Shown piece by piece: positions 9,996-18,184 of a stretch of DNA of 64,000 bases. The notes under the pieces were generated by a model. That model made no database searches and was not told the origin of the DNA. It worked only from the letters and a program-made list of their open reading frames with translations. The DNA is taken from contig JAAFIF010000006.1 in assembly GCA_013298625.1 (NCBI GenBank), positions 124,001 to 188,000 of the forward strand, read 5' to 3'. The position numbers and the translations under genes are program-made. The DNA comes from Myxococcales bacterium. Its GTDB lineage: Bacteria > Myxococcota_A > Polyangia > Polyangiales > Ga0077539. Position 1 is the first letter of the stretch; each line of letters starts with the position of its first letter.

Positions 9996-11765
9996 TCAGA
10001 TGAGATTCAGCGCTGGGCCGTATGCGCGCTCGAGCGCCCACCGCGCGTCCGGCGCGAAGACCTTTCGCGTGAGCGTCAGGCGCCAGAGCTGGGTCTGCAG
10101 CGCCTCGTCGCACAGCACAGCAGCGGCGTCGTCGTCGGCCGCGCCAGCGAAGAGCGTCAGCTGCCGCAGCGATCGGGCGAAGCTCGCCTCGCGCAGGGCG
10201 GACGCGAACCGCGCCGTGAGCTGCCGTGGCGCGAGCTGCAGCGACTCGAGGCCGGACAGCGCTGGCGATGAGCACAACGCGAGCAGCGCCGGCTCGTTCA
10301 TCGAAGCGCTGAGCGAGAGCGAACGCACGTTGGTGAGCCACGACGAGCGCAAGAGCGCGATCAGCGCACGGTCCGAGACCGGGACGGTGCTCAGCTCGAC
10401 CCGCGCGAGCTTCGGCGCCGGCGACGCTGCGGCGAGCGTGTCGAGCGCGGCGTCTCCGAGCTGCGTGAGCTTGAGCGAGCGCAGCTGCGCGAAGCTCGCG
10501 TTCGTTGTGATTTCTGCGATGACCGAGCGGGCCTGTTCGGCAGAGAGCGTGAAGTCGTTCCACTCGAAGCTCGAGAGCGAGCGGAGCTGGCACGCGCGCA
10601 CGAACTCGATCGCCGTCGCGGACGCGCGCTGATCGTACGTTGGCCGAACGCTGAGCGATTCGACCTGCGAAAACGCGCGGTCTGCTGCGAGCTGCGCGGC
10701 GCCCTTCGCGGTGAGCGCCGCGTGCGTGAGCTCGAGCGTGAGAAGCGTGCTCGCAGGTGTCGCCGCGGCGAGCGCGTCGATGTCCTCGTCGGTGATCGTC
10801 GAGCCGTACATCCGCAGGTGCGCGAGCGCGCCGAGTCGCCCTGTCGCGCACAGCCGCCGCAGCGCGCCGACGCTGCCTGGCGCAAAGCTCGCGTAGCGGA
10901 GGCTCTCGAGCTGCTCGAACGCCACGCCGAAGTCGTCCAGCGCGTCGTCGAGCACCGAGGTCGTGGTGACGCCCAAATCACGCACCGATCGCAGCGCCGA
11001 GCAGCGCTTCAGCGCCTGCATCCCTGCGAGCGACGGCTCGCCGACGTCGAAGCGTCGCAGGCCCTCGGGCAGCGAGTCGACCAGCGGCTCGATCGACGCC
11101 TTGCGGTGGTGCGCGCTGAGCTGAACGCCGTGGATCTCGCTCGCCGACAGCAGCTCGATCGCCTCTCGAATGAGCTCGAGCTTGTTGGCGTCGAGGTGAA
11201 AATCCACCGACACATCCCTGCGAAACTGCGCGCGGCGCCGGGTGAACGCGCGCGTCCACTCGACGGGGCTGCGTCGGCTGGCGCTCACGCTGGTCGACAG
11301 CGCGAGGCGCGGCTCGTCGAGCCCGTCGAGGGCGCGCGCCACCCACGGCGGAGGCGCCGGTCCGAGGGGCGCGTCCACCGCGGCGATGGCCGCTGCGAGC
11401 GCGGCCTCGGGGCAGGCCTCGAGCACGAGCTCGATCGAGGGCGTCGCGTAGCCGGTGTGAGACCGAATTCTGCCAAGCGACTTGATTGTGTGTGCTCTGT
11501 GTTCTGCGCGGAGGTCCGCGCCCGCCCACGCGAGGAGCTGATCGACCGATGTGATCTTCGCGCAGCGCACCGCGCGCAGGGCGTCGAGGTCTGCGCCGGG
11601 GCCGTAGAGCAGGCCGTCGTAGCGCTTCTGCTTGGCGGTCGTGAGTCGTTGGCTCATGCAGTGCGTGAGCGACCTCGCGAGCGCGGCGCGCGGATGCGCG
11701 TCGACGTTGCACTCGAACACGCAGAGGTGCAGCTCGTCGGGGCTGGTCGGCGGCGGCTCGTTCAT
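9996..11765 (-). CDS. Leucine-rich-repeat-like protein
   Basis: This is a 589-residue protein, last in a minus-strand operon with an unknown gene and a cysteine synthase-like gene. From about residue 240 to the end it shows a repeating pattern of LRSL, LESL and LRxLxL blocks (for example LRSLKLTQLGDAALD and VRSLSLSASMNEP), typical of leucine-rich repeats. The N-terminal 200 residues are not recognised. There is no signal peptide. The ATG at 11765 was chosen because it lies 7 bases after the preceding stop. LRR arrays bind proteins, but the partner is unknown. Confidence 0.8.
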   Translation of the reverse strand: MNEPPPTSPDELHLCVFECNVDAHPRAALARSLTHCMSQRLTTAKQKRYDGLLYGPGADLDALRAVRCAKITSVDQLLAWAGADLRAEHRAHTIKSLGRIRSHTGYATPSIELVLEACPEAALAAAIAAVDAPLGPAPPPWVARALDGLDEPRLALSTSVSASRRSPVEWTRAFTRRRAQFRRDVSVDFHLDANKLELIREAIELLSASEIHGVQLSAHHRKASIEPLVDSLPEGLRRFDVGEPSLAGMQALKRCSALRSVRDLGVTTTSVLDDALDDFGVAFEQLESLRYASFAPGSVGALRRLCATGRLGALAHLRMYGSTITDEDIDALAAATPASTLLTLELTHAALTAKGAAQLAADRAFSQVESLSVRPTYDQRASATAIEFVRACQLRSLSSFEWNDFTLSAEQARSVIAEITTNASFAQLRSLKLTQLGDAALDTLAAASPAPKLARVELSTVPVSDRALIALLRSSWLTNVRSLSLSASMNEPALLALCSSPALSGLESLQLAPRQLTARFASALREASFARSLRQLTLFAGAADDDAAAVLCDEALQTQLWRLTLTRKVFAPDARWALERAYGPALNLI

Positions 11766-11772
11766 GAAGCGC

Positions 11773-12462
11773 TCAGTGTACGGGCGCGAGGGACAAGAAG
11801 ACGCAGCCTGACTCGAGGCCGCCGAGCACGACGCCTCGCGCGTTGATGGCGCGGATCGTCCGCTCGTCGAGCAGCGCTGCGATCGCGGCGAGCGGCGCTT
11901 GTCGCGCGGTGGCGTTGAGCACCAGGCCGCGGGGAAGGGCGCGCCAGAGCACGGTGTCTGGCGGCGGCGAATGGGCTGTCTTCCACCGGAGCGCGATCGC
12001 GTCTCGCGCGAGGGTCTCGCAGGCGACGATCGCGTCGCTGTTTGCTCCGAACGTGATCGCGTCGAGGTAGTCGAACGGAAAGCTGCGAGCGTTGGCGGCG
12101 TCCCGACCCTCGGCGTCTTCGATCGGCTTCGAGCGCCAACCTTCACGGAGCATCCGTCCTCGGCCGAACACGCGACGGCTGTCGTCGAGCCAGTCGAGCG
12201 GGACGAGCCCTCGCGCGACGAAAGACTCCCACACATCGGCGCTCTCGATGGGGCCGAGTCGCTGTCGATTGAGCAGCCAATCGAGCGGCGTGTCCGCGTC
12301 GAGCACCGCGCGCAGACGCTCGGGCGAGTCGTCGAACACCGCCGCGAGCGCCTCGACCAACCGTTTGTGTTTGGGCCCGCGGTAGCCGAGGCTCAAGTGA
12401 TCGAGCAACGCCCGTCCTGTGAGCGCCGCGGGATCGACGGGCGCTGCGCTGTCGTCAGTCAC
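11773..12462 (-). CDS. Unknown protein of a VPxxW paralogue family
   Basis: This 229-residue protein shares GTGA with the stop of the cysteine synthase-like gene and ends 7 bases before the LRR-like gene, so all three are probably co-transcribed. The start is GTG with GGAGCA upstream. The segment ADVWESFVARGLVPLDWLDD, a following R-x-F, and later PPPDTVLWRA match the protein at 18185-19129 in the same order. No known domain, membrane helix or catalytic motif was recognised. Confidence 0.8.
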   Translation of the reverse strand: MTDDSAAPVDPAALTGRALLDHLSLGYRGPKHKRLVEALAAVFDDSPERLRAVLDADTPLDWLLNRQRLGPIESADVWESFVARGLVPLDWLDDSRRVFGRGRMLREGWRSKPIEDAEGRDAANARSFPFDYLDAITFGANSDAIVACETLARDAIALRWKTAHSPPPDTVLWRALPRGLVLNATARQAPLAAIAALLDERTIRAINARGVVLGGLESGCVFLSLAPVH

Positions 12463-13403
12463 GATTGCTCCATCGCTTGCATCCACGGCTTGGCGCGATA
12501 GCGGTCCCACGAGTCTGGGAGCACCGTCACGACGGGGCCCTCGAGCCCGCCGCGCGCGGCGACGCGCAGCGCGGCGACGACGTTGGTCCCTGCTGAGCCG
12601 CCGACGAGCAGGCCCTCTTCGCGCACGAGCCGTCGGACCATGGCGAAGCTCTCTTCGTCGCTGACGCTCTCGACGCTGTCGATCACGGCGCGGTGCAGGT
12701 TGTCGGGCACTTCGCTGCCGCCGATTCCTTCGACCGCGTAGGCGCCGTCGGGGCCGAGCTCGCCGCGCTCGATCCATCCCGCGAGCCGCGAGCCCACGGG
12801 GTCTGCGAGGACCACCAGCGCCGCGGGGAGCGCGTCCTTCAGCGCCCTTCCGACGCCCGAGATGGTCCCGCCCGTCCCCGCGCCGGCGACGAAGGCGCCC
12901 ACCCGCCCGTCGCACTGCCGAAGGATCTCTCGGCCTGTGCCCTCGCGGTGCGCGCGCACGTTGGCCTCGTTGGAGAACTGCTCAGTGAGAAACCAGCCGT
13001 TTTCTTCGGCCATCCTGCGCGCCACGTTGCGAAAGTTCTCTGGCTGCGACGGCGGAGCGTTCGGCGTGATGATCACCTTCGCGCCCAGGGCCGCGAGCGC
13101 CGCGCGCTTGTCGAGGGACATCTTCTCGGGCATCACGCAGACGAGCTTGTATCCGCGGATGGCCGCGACGAGGGCGAGGCCGACGCCGGTGTTTCCTGCG
13201 GTGCCTTCGATGAGCGTGGCGCCGGGCGCGAGCAGGCCCCGCTGCTCGGCGTCGTCGACGATGGCGCGTGCGATGCGGTCCTTGATCGAGCCTCCCGGAT
13301 TCAAGTGCTCGCACTTGGCGAAGACCCGCACGGGAAGGCCGCGCGCGACGCGGTCGAGCGGGACGAGGGGCGTGTTTCCGATGCAGTCGAGCGCGGATGC
13401 CAT
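12459..13403 (-). CDS. PLP-dependent cysteine synthase-like enzyme
   Basis: This is a 314-residue fold-type II PLP enzyme of the cysteine synthase / cystathionine beta-synthase family. The Schiff-base lysine is Lys41 in NPGGSIKDR, and the substrate loop reads EGTAGNTG. A glycine-rich phosphate-binding loop (GAGTGGTISG) binds PLP. Full length for a CysK/CysM-type catalytic core, with no CBS domain pair. It probably makes cysteine (or cystathionine) from an activated serine and a sulfur donor; the exact substrate cannot be told from sequence. The ATG at 13403 fits the family start. It is first in an operon with two uncharacterised genes. Confidence 0.92.
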   Translation of the reverse strand: MASALDCIGNTPLVPLDRVARGLPVRVFAKCEHLNPGGSIKDRIARAIVDDAEQRGLLAPGATLIEGTAGNTGVGLALVAAIRGYKLVCVMPEKMSLDKRAALAALGAKVIITPNAPPSQPENFRNVARRMAEENGWFLTEQFSNEANVRAHREGTGREILRQCDGRVGAFVAGAGTGGTISGVGRALKDALPAALVVLADPVGSRLAGWIERGELGPDGAYAVEGIGGSEVPDNLHRAVIDSVESVSDEESFAMVRRLVREEGLLVGGSAGTNVVAALRVAARGGLEGPVVTVLPDSWDRYRAKPWMQAMEQS

Positions 13404-13487
13404 GGGTGTCGCGCGCGCGATGCTCGCACGATGGTGCGCGCGCTGCATCGATGAGACAACGCTGAGCGCGCAGGGCACACTCGCGCG

Positions 13488-14084
13488 GTGAGCGTCGGAT
13501 CGGATCGCCCCGTCGTGCTCGTGCACGGGATCTGGGACTCTTCATCGCGGCTCGAGCCGCTGCGCGCAGGGCTCTCGGCGCGCGGCATCACCAACGCGAC
13601 CGCGATCGACCTGCGGCCCAACGACGGGCGCGCGTTGATCCCCGTGCTCGCCGCGCAGGTGGCGCACGCGGTGGACTCGGCGAGCGATCGCGACGAGCGC
13701 GTCGACCTGGTGGGCTTCTCGATGGGCGCGCTCGTCTCGCGCTGGTACGTGCAGCGCGGCGGCGGTCGCGCGCGCATCCGCCGCTTCATCTCCATCTCTG
13801 GCCCCCAGCACGGAACGCTCAACGCCTACGCCCTCCCGCTCGCCGGCGTCCGACAGATGCGCCCCGACAGCGAGCTCTTGCGCGACCTCGCCAGCGACGC
13901 AGACCCCTGGGGCCCTGTCGAAGTGCACACGCTCTGGACCCCGTACGACCTCATGATCGTCCCCGCTCGCTCGAGCCAGCTCGTCGGCGCGCGCTCGGAC
14001 CAGCGCGTGCCCGTGGGGCTTCACCGCTGGATGCTCAGCGACCCGCGCGTGCTCGATCGCGTCGCCCAATTGCTCAGCGCTTGA
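13488..14084 (+). CDS. Alpha/beta hydrolase (lipase/esterase-like)
   Basis: This 198-residue alpha/beta hydrolase starts at a GTG. The oxyanion region is VHGIW (about residues 12-16), the nucleophile elbow is GFSMG with Ser78, and the likely acid and histidine are Asp154 (TPYDLMIVP) and His179 (VGLHRWM). The length and motifs resemble small triacylglycerol lipases of the LipA/EstA type. No signal peptide is visible. It lies 84 bases from the divergent cysteine synthase-like gene. Substrate cannot be predicted. Confidence 0.88.
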   Translation: MSVGSDRPVVLVHGIWDSSSRLEPLRAGLSARGITNATAIDLRPNDGRALIPVLAAQVAHAVDSASDRDERVDLVGFSMGALVSRWYVQRGGGRARIRRFISISGPQHGTLNAYALPLAGVRQMRPDSELLRDLASDADPWGPVEVHTLWTPYDLMIVPARSSQLVGARSDQRVPVGLHRWMLSDPRVLDRVAQLLSA

Positions 14085-14093
14085 TTGTGTGTG

Positions 14094-15503
14094 TCACGGC
14101 GTGTCGATGACCCGCACCGTGCGCGCGCACGGGTCTCGGTACCACTGCCCGATCGCCGCGGGCAGCGTCGTGGCGCCGACGCGCGAGCTCCACGCGTCGC
14201 GCTTGTTCATCAGCACGTGCGTCGTCGAGAACAGCGAGAACAGCCCGTACTGCGGCCGCAGCGTCGGAAACACCGCCCGCTTCGCCGCGGCGTAGCGCTG
14301 CGCAAACGCCTGCATGTTCGCGTTTCCCGGGTTGTTGACGCCGAAGTCTCCGAGCTGGTTCGAGTCCATCTGCGAGTCCACGACGAACAGCGGCGTGCTG
14401 ATCTCATCGGTCGCGAGCAACCGAGAGGCGATGTTGCACTCGATGTTCATGGCCCCGAAGCGCGCGATGCAGCTCGCGTCGCCGACGGGGTTCCACGCGG
14501 CGAAGCGCTGGGTGATCGACGGCCCTGTGGGCGCCGGTCCCGCCGCGCTCTCGCGGCCCGTCGCTGGGTCGTACGCGGGGTACTCGACCCCGTACGCGCC
14601 GTCGATCATCCCGATGAAGCGCGGGACCGTCGCCAGCGTCGTGCGCGTCTCGTCGATGTTCGCCAGCGTCCCCGCGCCCCCGGCGGACGAGCCCATGAAG
14701 AACACCTCTCGCGCGTCGTTGAGCCCATGCGAACGAACGAGCTCCGCGATGACCGAGCGCACGATGCGCTTTCCACGAAAGTGAAAGCGTCGAATGTCCC
14801 CTGCAGGAGCGCCCGGCGTCGCGCCCACGTCGCCCGACCACAGATCGCTCGAGCAGTAGTTCAGCAGCACCACGTTGGCGTCGTAGAAGTCCGGGTTCAC
14901 CGCGGCGTCCGACGACAGCACGCCGAACAAGTTCTGCGTCACCGTCTGCCCGTCGGTCCGCATGATCCCCGCGGTCGAAGACAGCTCCTGCGGCCGCGCC
15001 GCGCACCCGTCGGGGGTCAAGCACGAGCCTCCTCCCTCGAGGTAGATCACCCACCGTCGCGACGCGTCCCCAGAGCCGCGCCGCACGAAGAACGCCGCCG
15101 GCGTCCCGTCGTTGCACACGCTGTTCGGGTACCGCGCCTGGTCGAGAAAGCGCACGATCGTCGGCGTGCTCGTCGCGCCCGCGTGCGTGATGGTCACCGG
15201 CGGGATCGCGCACGAGCCTCCGTCGCTGCTCGCGGCGTCGCCCGTCGCTCCGCTGTCCTGCGCGACGCCCGTGTCTTGCACCACACCGCTGTCGACGCTC
15301 ACGCCTGTGTCCTGCGCTGCGGCGTCTTGCGGCGCGCTGCCGTCGAGGGGCGTCGCGTCGCCGACGGGCGTCGCGGCGTCGGTCGGAGGCGAGCCGCTGT
15401 CCTCGGGCGAAGGCCTCGGACCGCCGCACGCAGCGAGGGCTGCTGCGACGGTGAGGAGCGTGATTGGCGAGCAAATTGTCCGATAGTGTGCGCGTGCGTT
15501 CAT
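14094..15503 (-). CDS. Pectin acetylesterase/Notum-like lipoprotein
   Basis: This is a 469-residue exported lipoprotein. The signal peptide ends in the lipobox LAAC and is followed by a long Asp/Ala/Thr-rich linker (to about residue 100). The catalytic part carries the family marks in order: WVIYLEGGGSC, YCSSDLWSG and FFMGSSAGG, where the Ser of GSSAGG is the nucleophile. A late histidine lies in THVLMNKRDAW. Pectin acetylesterase-like enzymes, including animal Notum, remove acyl groups from carbohydrates or lipidated substrates. The local substrate is unknown. The gene ends 10 bases from the convergent hydrolase gene. The start at 15503 gives a proper signal peptide. Confidence 0.9.
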   Translation of the reverse strand: MNARAHYRTICSPITLLTVAAALAACGGPRPSPEDSGSPPTDAATPVGDATPLDGSAPQDAAAQDTGVSVDSGVVQDTGVAQDSGATGDAASSDGGSCAIPPVTITHAGATSTPTIVRFLDQARYPNSVCNDGTPAAFFVRRGSGDASRRWVIYLEGGGSCLTPDGCAARPQELSSTAGIMRTDGQTVTQNLFGVLSSDAAVNPDFYDANVVLLNYCSSDLWSGDVGATPGAPAGDIRRFHFRGKRIVRSVIAELVRSHGLNDAREVFFMGSSAGGAGTLANIDETRTTLATVPRFIGMIDGAYGVEYPAYDPATGRESAAGPAPTGPSITQRFAAWNPVGDASCIARFGAMNIECNIASRLLATDEISTPLFVVDSQMDSNQLGDFGVNNPGNANMQAFAQRYAAAKRAVFPTLRPQYGLFSLFSTTHVLMNKRDAWSSRVGATTLPAAIGQWYRDPCARTVRVIDTP

Positions 15504-15572
15504 CGCGCGGAGCTGTAGCACTCAGCGTTCCAACGGTTGAAGAGCGCGATGTGCGCGCGGGACGAGCGCGGT

Positions 15573-15590
15573 TGCGGACTCGAGTCCGCA
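15573..15590. terminator. 18-bp perfect palindrome between two minus-strand genes
   Basis: TGCGGACTCGAGTCCGCA is a perfect palindrome in the gap between the acyl-CoA dehydrogenase gene and the pectin acetylesterase-like gene. It could terminate the dehydrogenase transcript or serve as an operator. No T-run follows, so a terminator role is uncertain. Confidence 0.4.
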
Positions 15591-15628
15591 GGGCTGCCGA
15601 GGACCGCGCCCCGCAGCGGCTTCGCAGG

Positions 15629-17350
15629 TCACGTGACCGCGTCGAACGGGTAGCCGCCGTCGCCGTACGCGCGGGTCGCGATGCCCTTCAGCAGCTCGTC
15701 GTCGTTTTCGTCGAAGCTCGCGACGATGCCCTTCATGCGCTTCTCAGCAGCGTTGGCGAAGGCCGCACACAAATTCATCTCTCGTCGCGCGCCCTCTTCG
15801 CCCTTCTTGTCGAGCGCGCGCGTCGTGCGCGAGACCGTCGCCGCGACGCCGAACAGGTCGATGGCGAGGTCGGCGATCCTGCGCTGGGTGTACTGCATCT
15901 CAGCGATCTCGCTGCCGTGCCTGCGCAGCACCTTGTCGACCTGCCGCGTGAGCTGCTCGGTGTACTGCTCGAAGAGCACGGTCTCGCGCCGCAGCGCGGG
16001 GTGAGCCTTGTCGAGCCGCTCGCGTCCGAGCGCGCTGCGGGCCTTTTGCAGGGCGAAATCGCTCAAGAGCCCGAAGCCCTTGATGGGCTCGCGAATCGCG
16101 CGCGCCACGTCGGTGATGCGCTGCCCCGGCCCCTGCATGCCCGAGAGCGCGATGAACGCGCGCAGGATCTCGTTGGTCCCTTCGAACACGAGCATCGCGC
16201 GGGCGTCGCGCAGCAGCCGCTCCCACGCGTGTCGCTGCACGAAGCCCTGCCCGCCTGCGACCTGCATCGCCTCGTGCGCTGCGCGCCAGAGCGTCTCGCT
16301 GCCGAACACCTTGCAGATGGCGCTCTCGATCGAATAGTCCGCGCTGCGTCCGTCGGCGAGCCCCGCGGTCAAGTACGTCATGGACTCGAGCGCGTAGAGG
16401 TCGGTCATCATGCGCGCGATCTTGTCTTTGACCAGGCCGAACTCGCCGATCGCGCGGCCGAAGGCCTTGCGCTTCTCGCATCGGTCGACGGTGAGCTTCA
16501 CGAGCCGCTTGCATGCGCCGACGCAGCTCGCAGCGAGGGTGATCCTCGCGTCGTTGAGCACTTCGACGGCGACGCGGTGTCCGCGGCCGACTTCTCCGAG
16601 GACGTTGGCCGTCGCGACGCGCACGCCGTCGAGCTGAATGTTGCCGAGCGGCAGACCGCGGACGCCGAGCGTGGGCTCTGCGGGGCTGGTCTTCATGTGC
16701 TTCGATCGCTCGACGAGGTAGGCCGTGAGCCTGGGGCGCGAGCCTTCGTCGTCGGACGTGCGGGCGAAGACCGTGAAGATGTCCGCGATGGGCGCGTTGG
16801 CGATCCAGCACTTCTCTCCGTCGAGCTGGACGCTCACGCCGTCGCCGACGACGCGGGCGCGGGTGGCGATTCCCGCGGCGTCCGAGCCTGCGCCGGGCTC
16901 GGTGAGGGCGAAGGCCGCGATGCTCTCGCCGGTGGCGAGGCGGGGGAGGTACTTCTTCTGCTGCGCGTCGGTGCCGAACTGCAGCAGCGGGCCGAGGCCG
17001 AGCGTCCCGTGCGCGCCGACGGTGAGGGCGATGGAGCCATCGAGCATCGCGAGCTCTTCGAGCACGCGCGCGTAGCTGGTGGTCGACAGCCCTTTGCCGC
17101 CGAATCGCGAGGGAATTCTCAGTCCGAACAGCCCCTGCGCCCCCAGTCCCTTCATCACGGACTCGGGGATCTGCGCCTCGCGGTCGACCTTGGCGCTGTC
17201 GACCTCCTTCGCGATGAACTTGCGCACCGACTCGAGCAAGAGCGCCGTGTGCTCGCGCTCTTCTCGCGAGACCTCGGGAAAAGGAAACACCATCGGTTCG
17301 GGGATCACCCCGAAGAAGAGCGATTTCAGCAGCGATTGCGCGTCGGCCAT
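15629..17350 (-). CDS. Very-long-chain-type acyl-CoA dehydrogenase
   Basis: This is a 573-residue flavoprotein acyl-CoA dehydrogenase, longer than the usual 380-400 residues. The FAD/substrate signature reads FALTEPGAGSDAAG, then QVAGGQGF, and the catalytic base lies in VFEGTNEILR (about residue 392). The FEGTNEILRAFIAL block and the extra C-terminal domain of about 170 residues match VLCAD/ACAD9-type enzymes. The reaction is alpha,beta-dehydrogenation of long-chain acyl-CoA in beta-oxidation, passing electrons to ETF. It has no operon partner. Confidence 0.93.
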   Translation of the reverse strand: MADAQSLLKSLFFGVIPEPMVFPFPEVSREEREHTALLLESVRKFIAKEVDSAKVDREAQIPESVMKGLGAQGLFGLRIPSRFGGKGLSTTSYARVLEELAMLDGSIALTVGAHGTLGLGPLLQFGTDAQQKKYLPRLATGESIAAFALTEPGAGSDAAGIATRARVVGDGVSVQLDGEKCWIANAPIADIFTVFARTSDDEGSRPRLTAYLVERSKHMKTSPAEPTLGVRGLPLGNIQLDGVRVATANVLGEVGRGHRVAVEVLNDARITLAASCVGACKRLVKLTVDRCEKRKAFGRAIGEFGLVKDKIARMMTDLYALESMTYLTAGLADGRSADYSIESAICKVFGSETLWRAAHEAMQVAGGQGFVQRHAWERLLRDARAMLVFEGTNEILRAFIALSGMQGPGQRITDVARAIREPIKGFGLLSDFALQKARSALGRERLDKAHPALRRETVLFEQYTEQLTRQVDKVLRRHGSEIAEMQYTQRRIADLAIDLFGVAATVSRTTRALDKKGEEGARREMNLCAAFANAAEKRMKGIVASFDENDDELLKGIATRAYGDGGYPFDAVT

Positions 17351-17412
17351 GACCTATGACCGACGGAGCTTACACCCCCGCCGCGAACAGATACGCTTCA
17401 TCGCACGCAGTC

Positions 17413-18096
17413 ATGACAACGGTTCGACGCACCGCGCTCGGCACCGGCGTGCTCGTCGTCAGCGCGCTCGCACTTTGGCCCAGGGATTTGCCTGCGTCCG
17501 TCGAGGACCAACGGGCGCGCTTGCCGGCCGCGCCCGAGGCGACCGGCTGCGCCGACGAGGTCTCGGGCGTGTGGCGCGCGCACGTGTACTACCAGCGCCT
17601 GCGCGACTGGTATCGCTACGAGCTGCGCGTCGAGCGCCGCGGCGACGCGCTGACGGGCAGCATTCACCTGCGCGGCTGGACGGGGCGCCCCGAAGAGACC
17701 GAGCCTCCGCCGTGCCGCCCAGGGCTGCGCGACGCCGAGTGGTCCGAGCCCGCGACGGGCTCGGTGAGCCGCGGCGCCAACGGGTTGACCGTGCGCTTCG
17801 ACGCCACGAGCTGGCGGCTCGAGCGCACGCACTGCGGCGATCCGAGCGGCGACTACGCGCTCGATCACTTCTCGGGGCTGCTCGACGAGCGGCGGCAAGA
17901 GTTTACGTCGACCAACACGTACACGTTTGGCAACGGCGAGACCTTCGCGGACCCGACGCTCTTTCGCCGGGTTTCGTGCACGCCGCGCGCATCGAGCGAG
18001 AGTCGCCCGCGGGTCGTGGTCGAGGGCGCCGGCGCGCAGCCGCCTCCCGCGCTGCCCTCTGCGCGGCGACGCAGCTTGTTCGGCTGCGGTCGATGA
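17413..18096 (+). CDS. Exported protein of unknown function
   Basis: This is a 227-residue protein with an N-terminal hydrophobic segment (VLVVSALALWPRD), which is a signal peptide or anchor. The mature part has YQRLRDWYRYELRVERRG, GSIHLRGW and WRLERTHCG blocks, probably a beta-sandwich or lipocalin-like fold binding a ligand. The start at 17413 was preferred to an upstream in-frame ATG (17356) because it places the basic residues directly before the hydrophobic core. It diverges from the acyl-CoA dehydrogenase gene with a gap of about 60 bases and ends just before tRNA-like copy 1 on the other strand. Confidence 0.75.
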   Translation: MTTVRRTALGTGVLVVSALALWPRDLPASVEDQRARLPAAPEATGCADEVSGVWRAHVYYQRLRDWYRYELRVERRGDALTGSIHLRGWTGRPEETEPPPCRPGLRDAEWSEPATGSVSRGANGLTVRFDATSWRLERTHCGDPSGDYALDHFSGLLDERRQEFTSTNTYTFGNGETFADPTLFRRVSCTPRASSESRPRVVVEGAGAQPPPALPSARRRSLFGCGR

Positions 18097-18098
18097 GG

Positions 18099-18171
18099 TG
18101 CCGTCGTCTGGGCTTGCACCAGATAGGTCGCCCTTGGCGAGAGCGCTGCTCGAGTCTTCGCACTCGACGGC
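18099..18171 (-). ncRNA. tRNA-like cloverleaf element, copy 1
   Basis: On the minus strand this 73-nt sequence folds as a full tRNA cloverleaf. The acceptor stem is perfect, GCCGTCG with CGACGGC. A 3-bp D stem (TGC/GCA) closes a 10-nt loop, and the anticodon stem CGCTC/GGGCG closes TCGCCAA (positions 34-36 GCC). The variable loop is ACCTA, and the T stem TCTGG/CCAGA closes TGCAAGC. The T-loop keeps T54, C56, A58 and the G53-C61 pair, but position 55 is G. Position 8 is A and position 33 is C, so it is not a canonical tRNA. The base after the stem is A, followed by CC then T (not CCA). It lies just after the stop of the unknown gene at 18185. Confidence 0.6.
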
Positions 18172-18184
18172 GGGCGAGAGTCTC

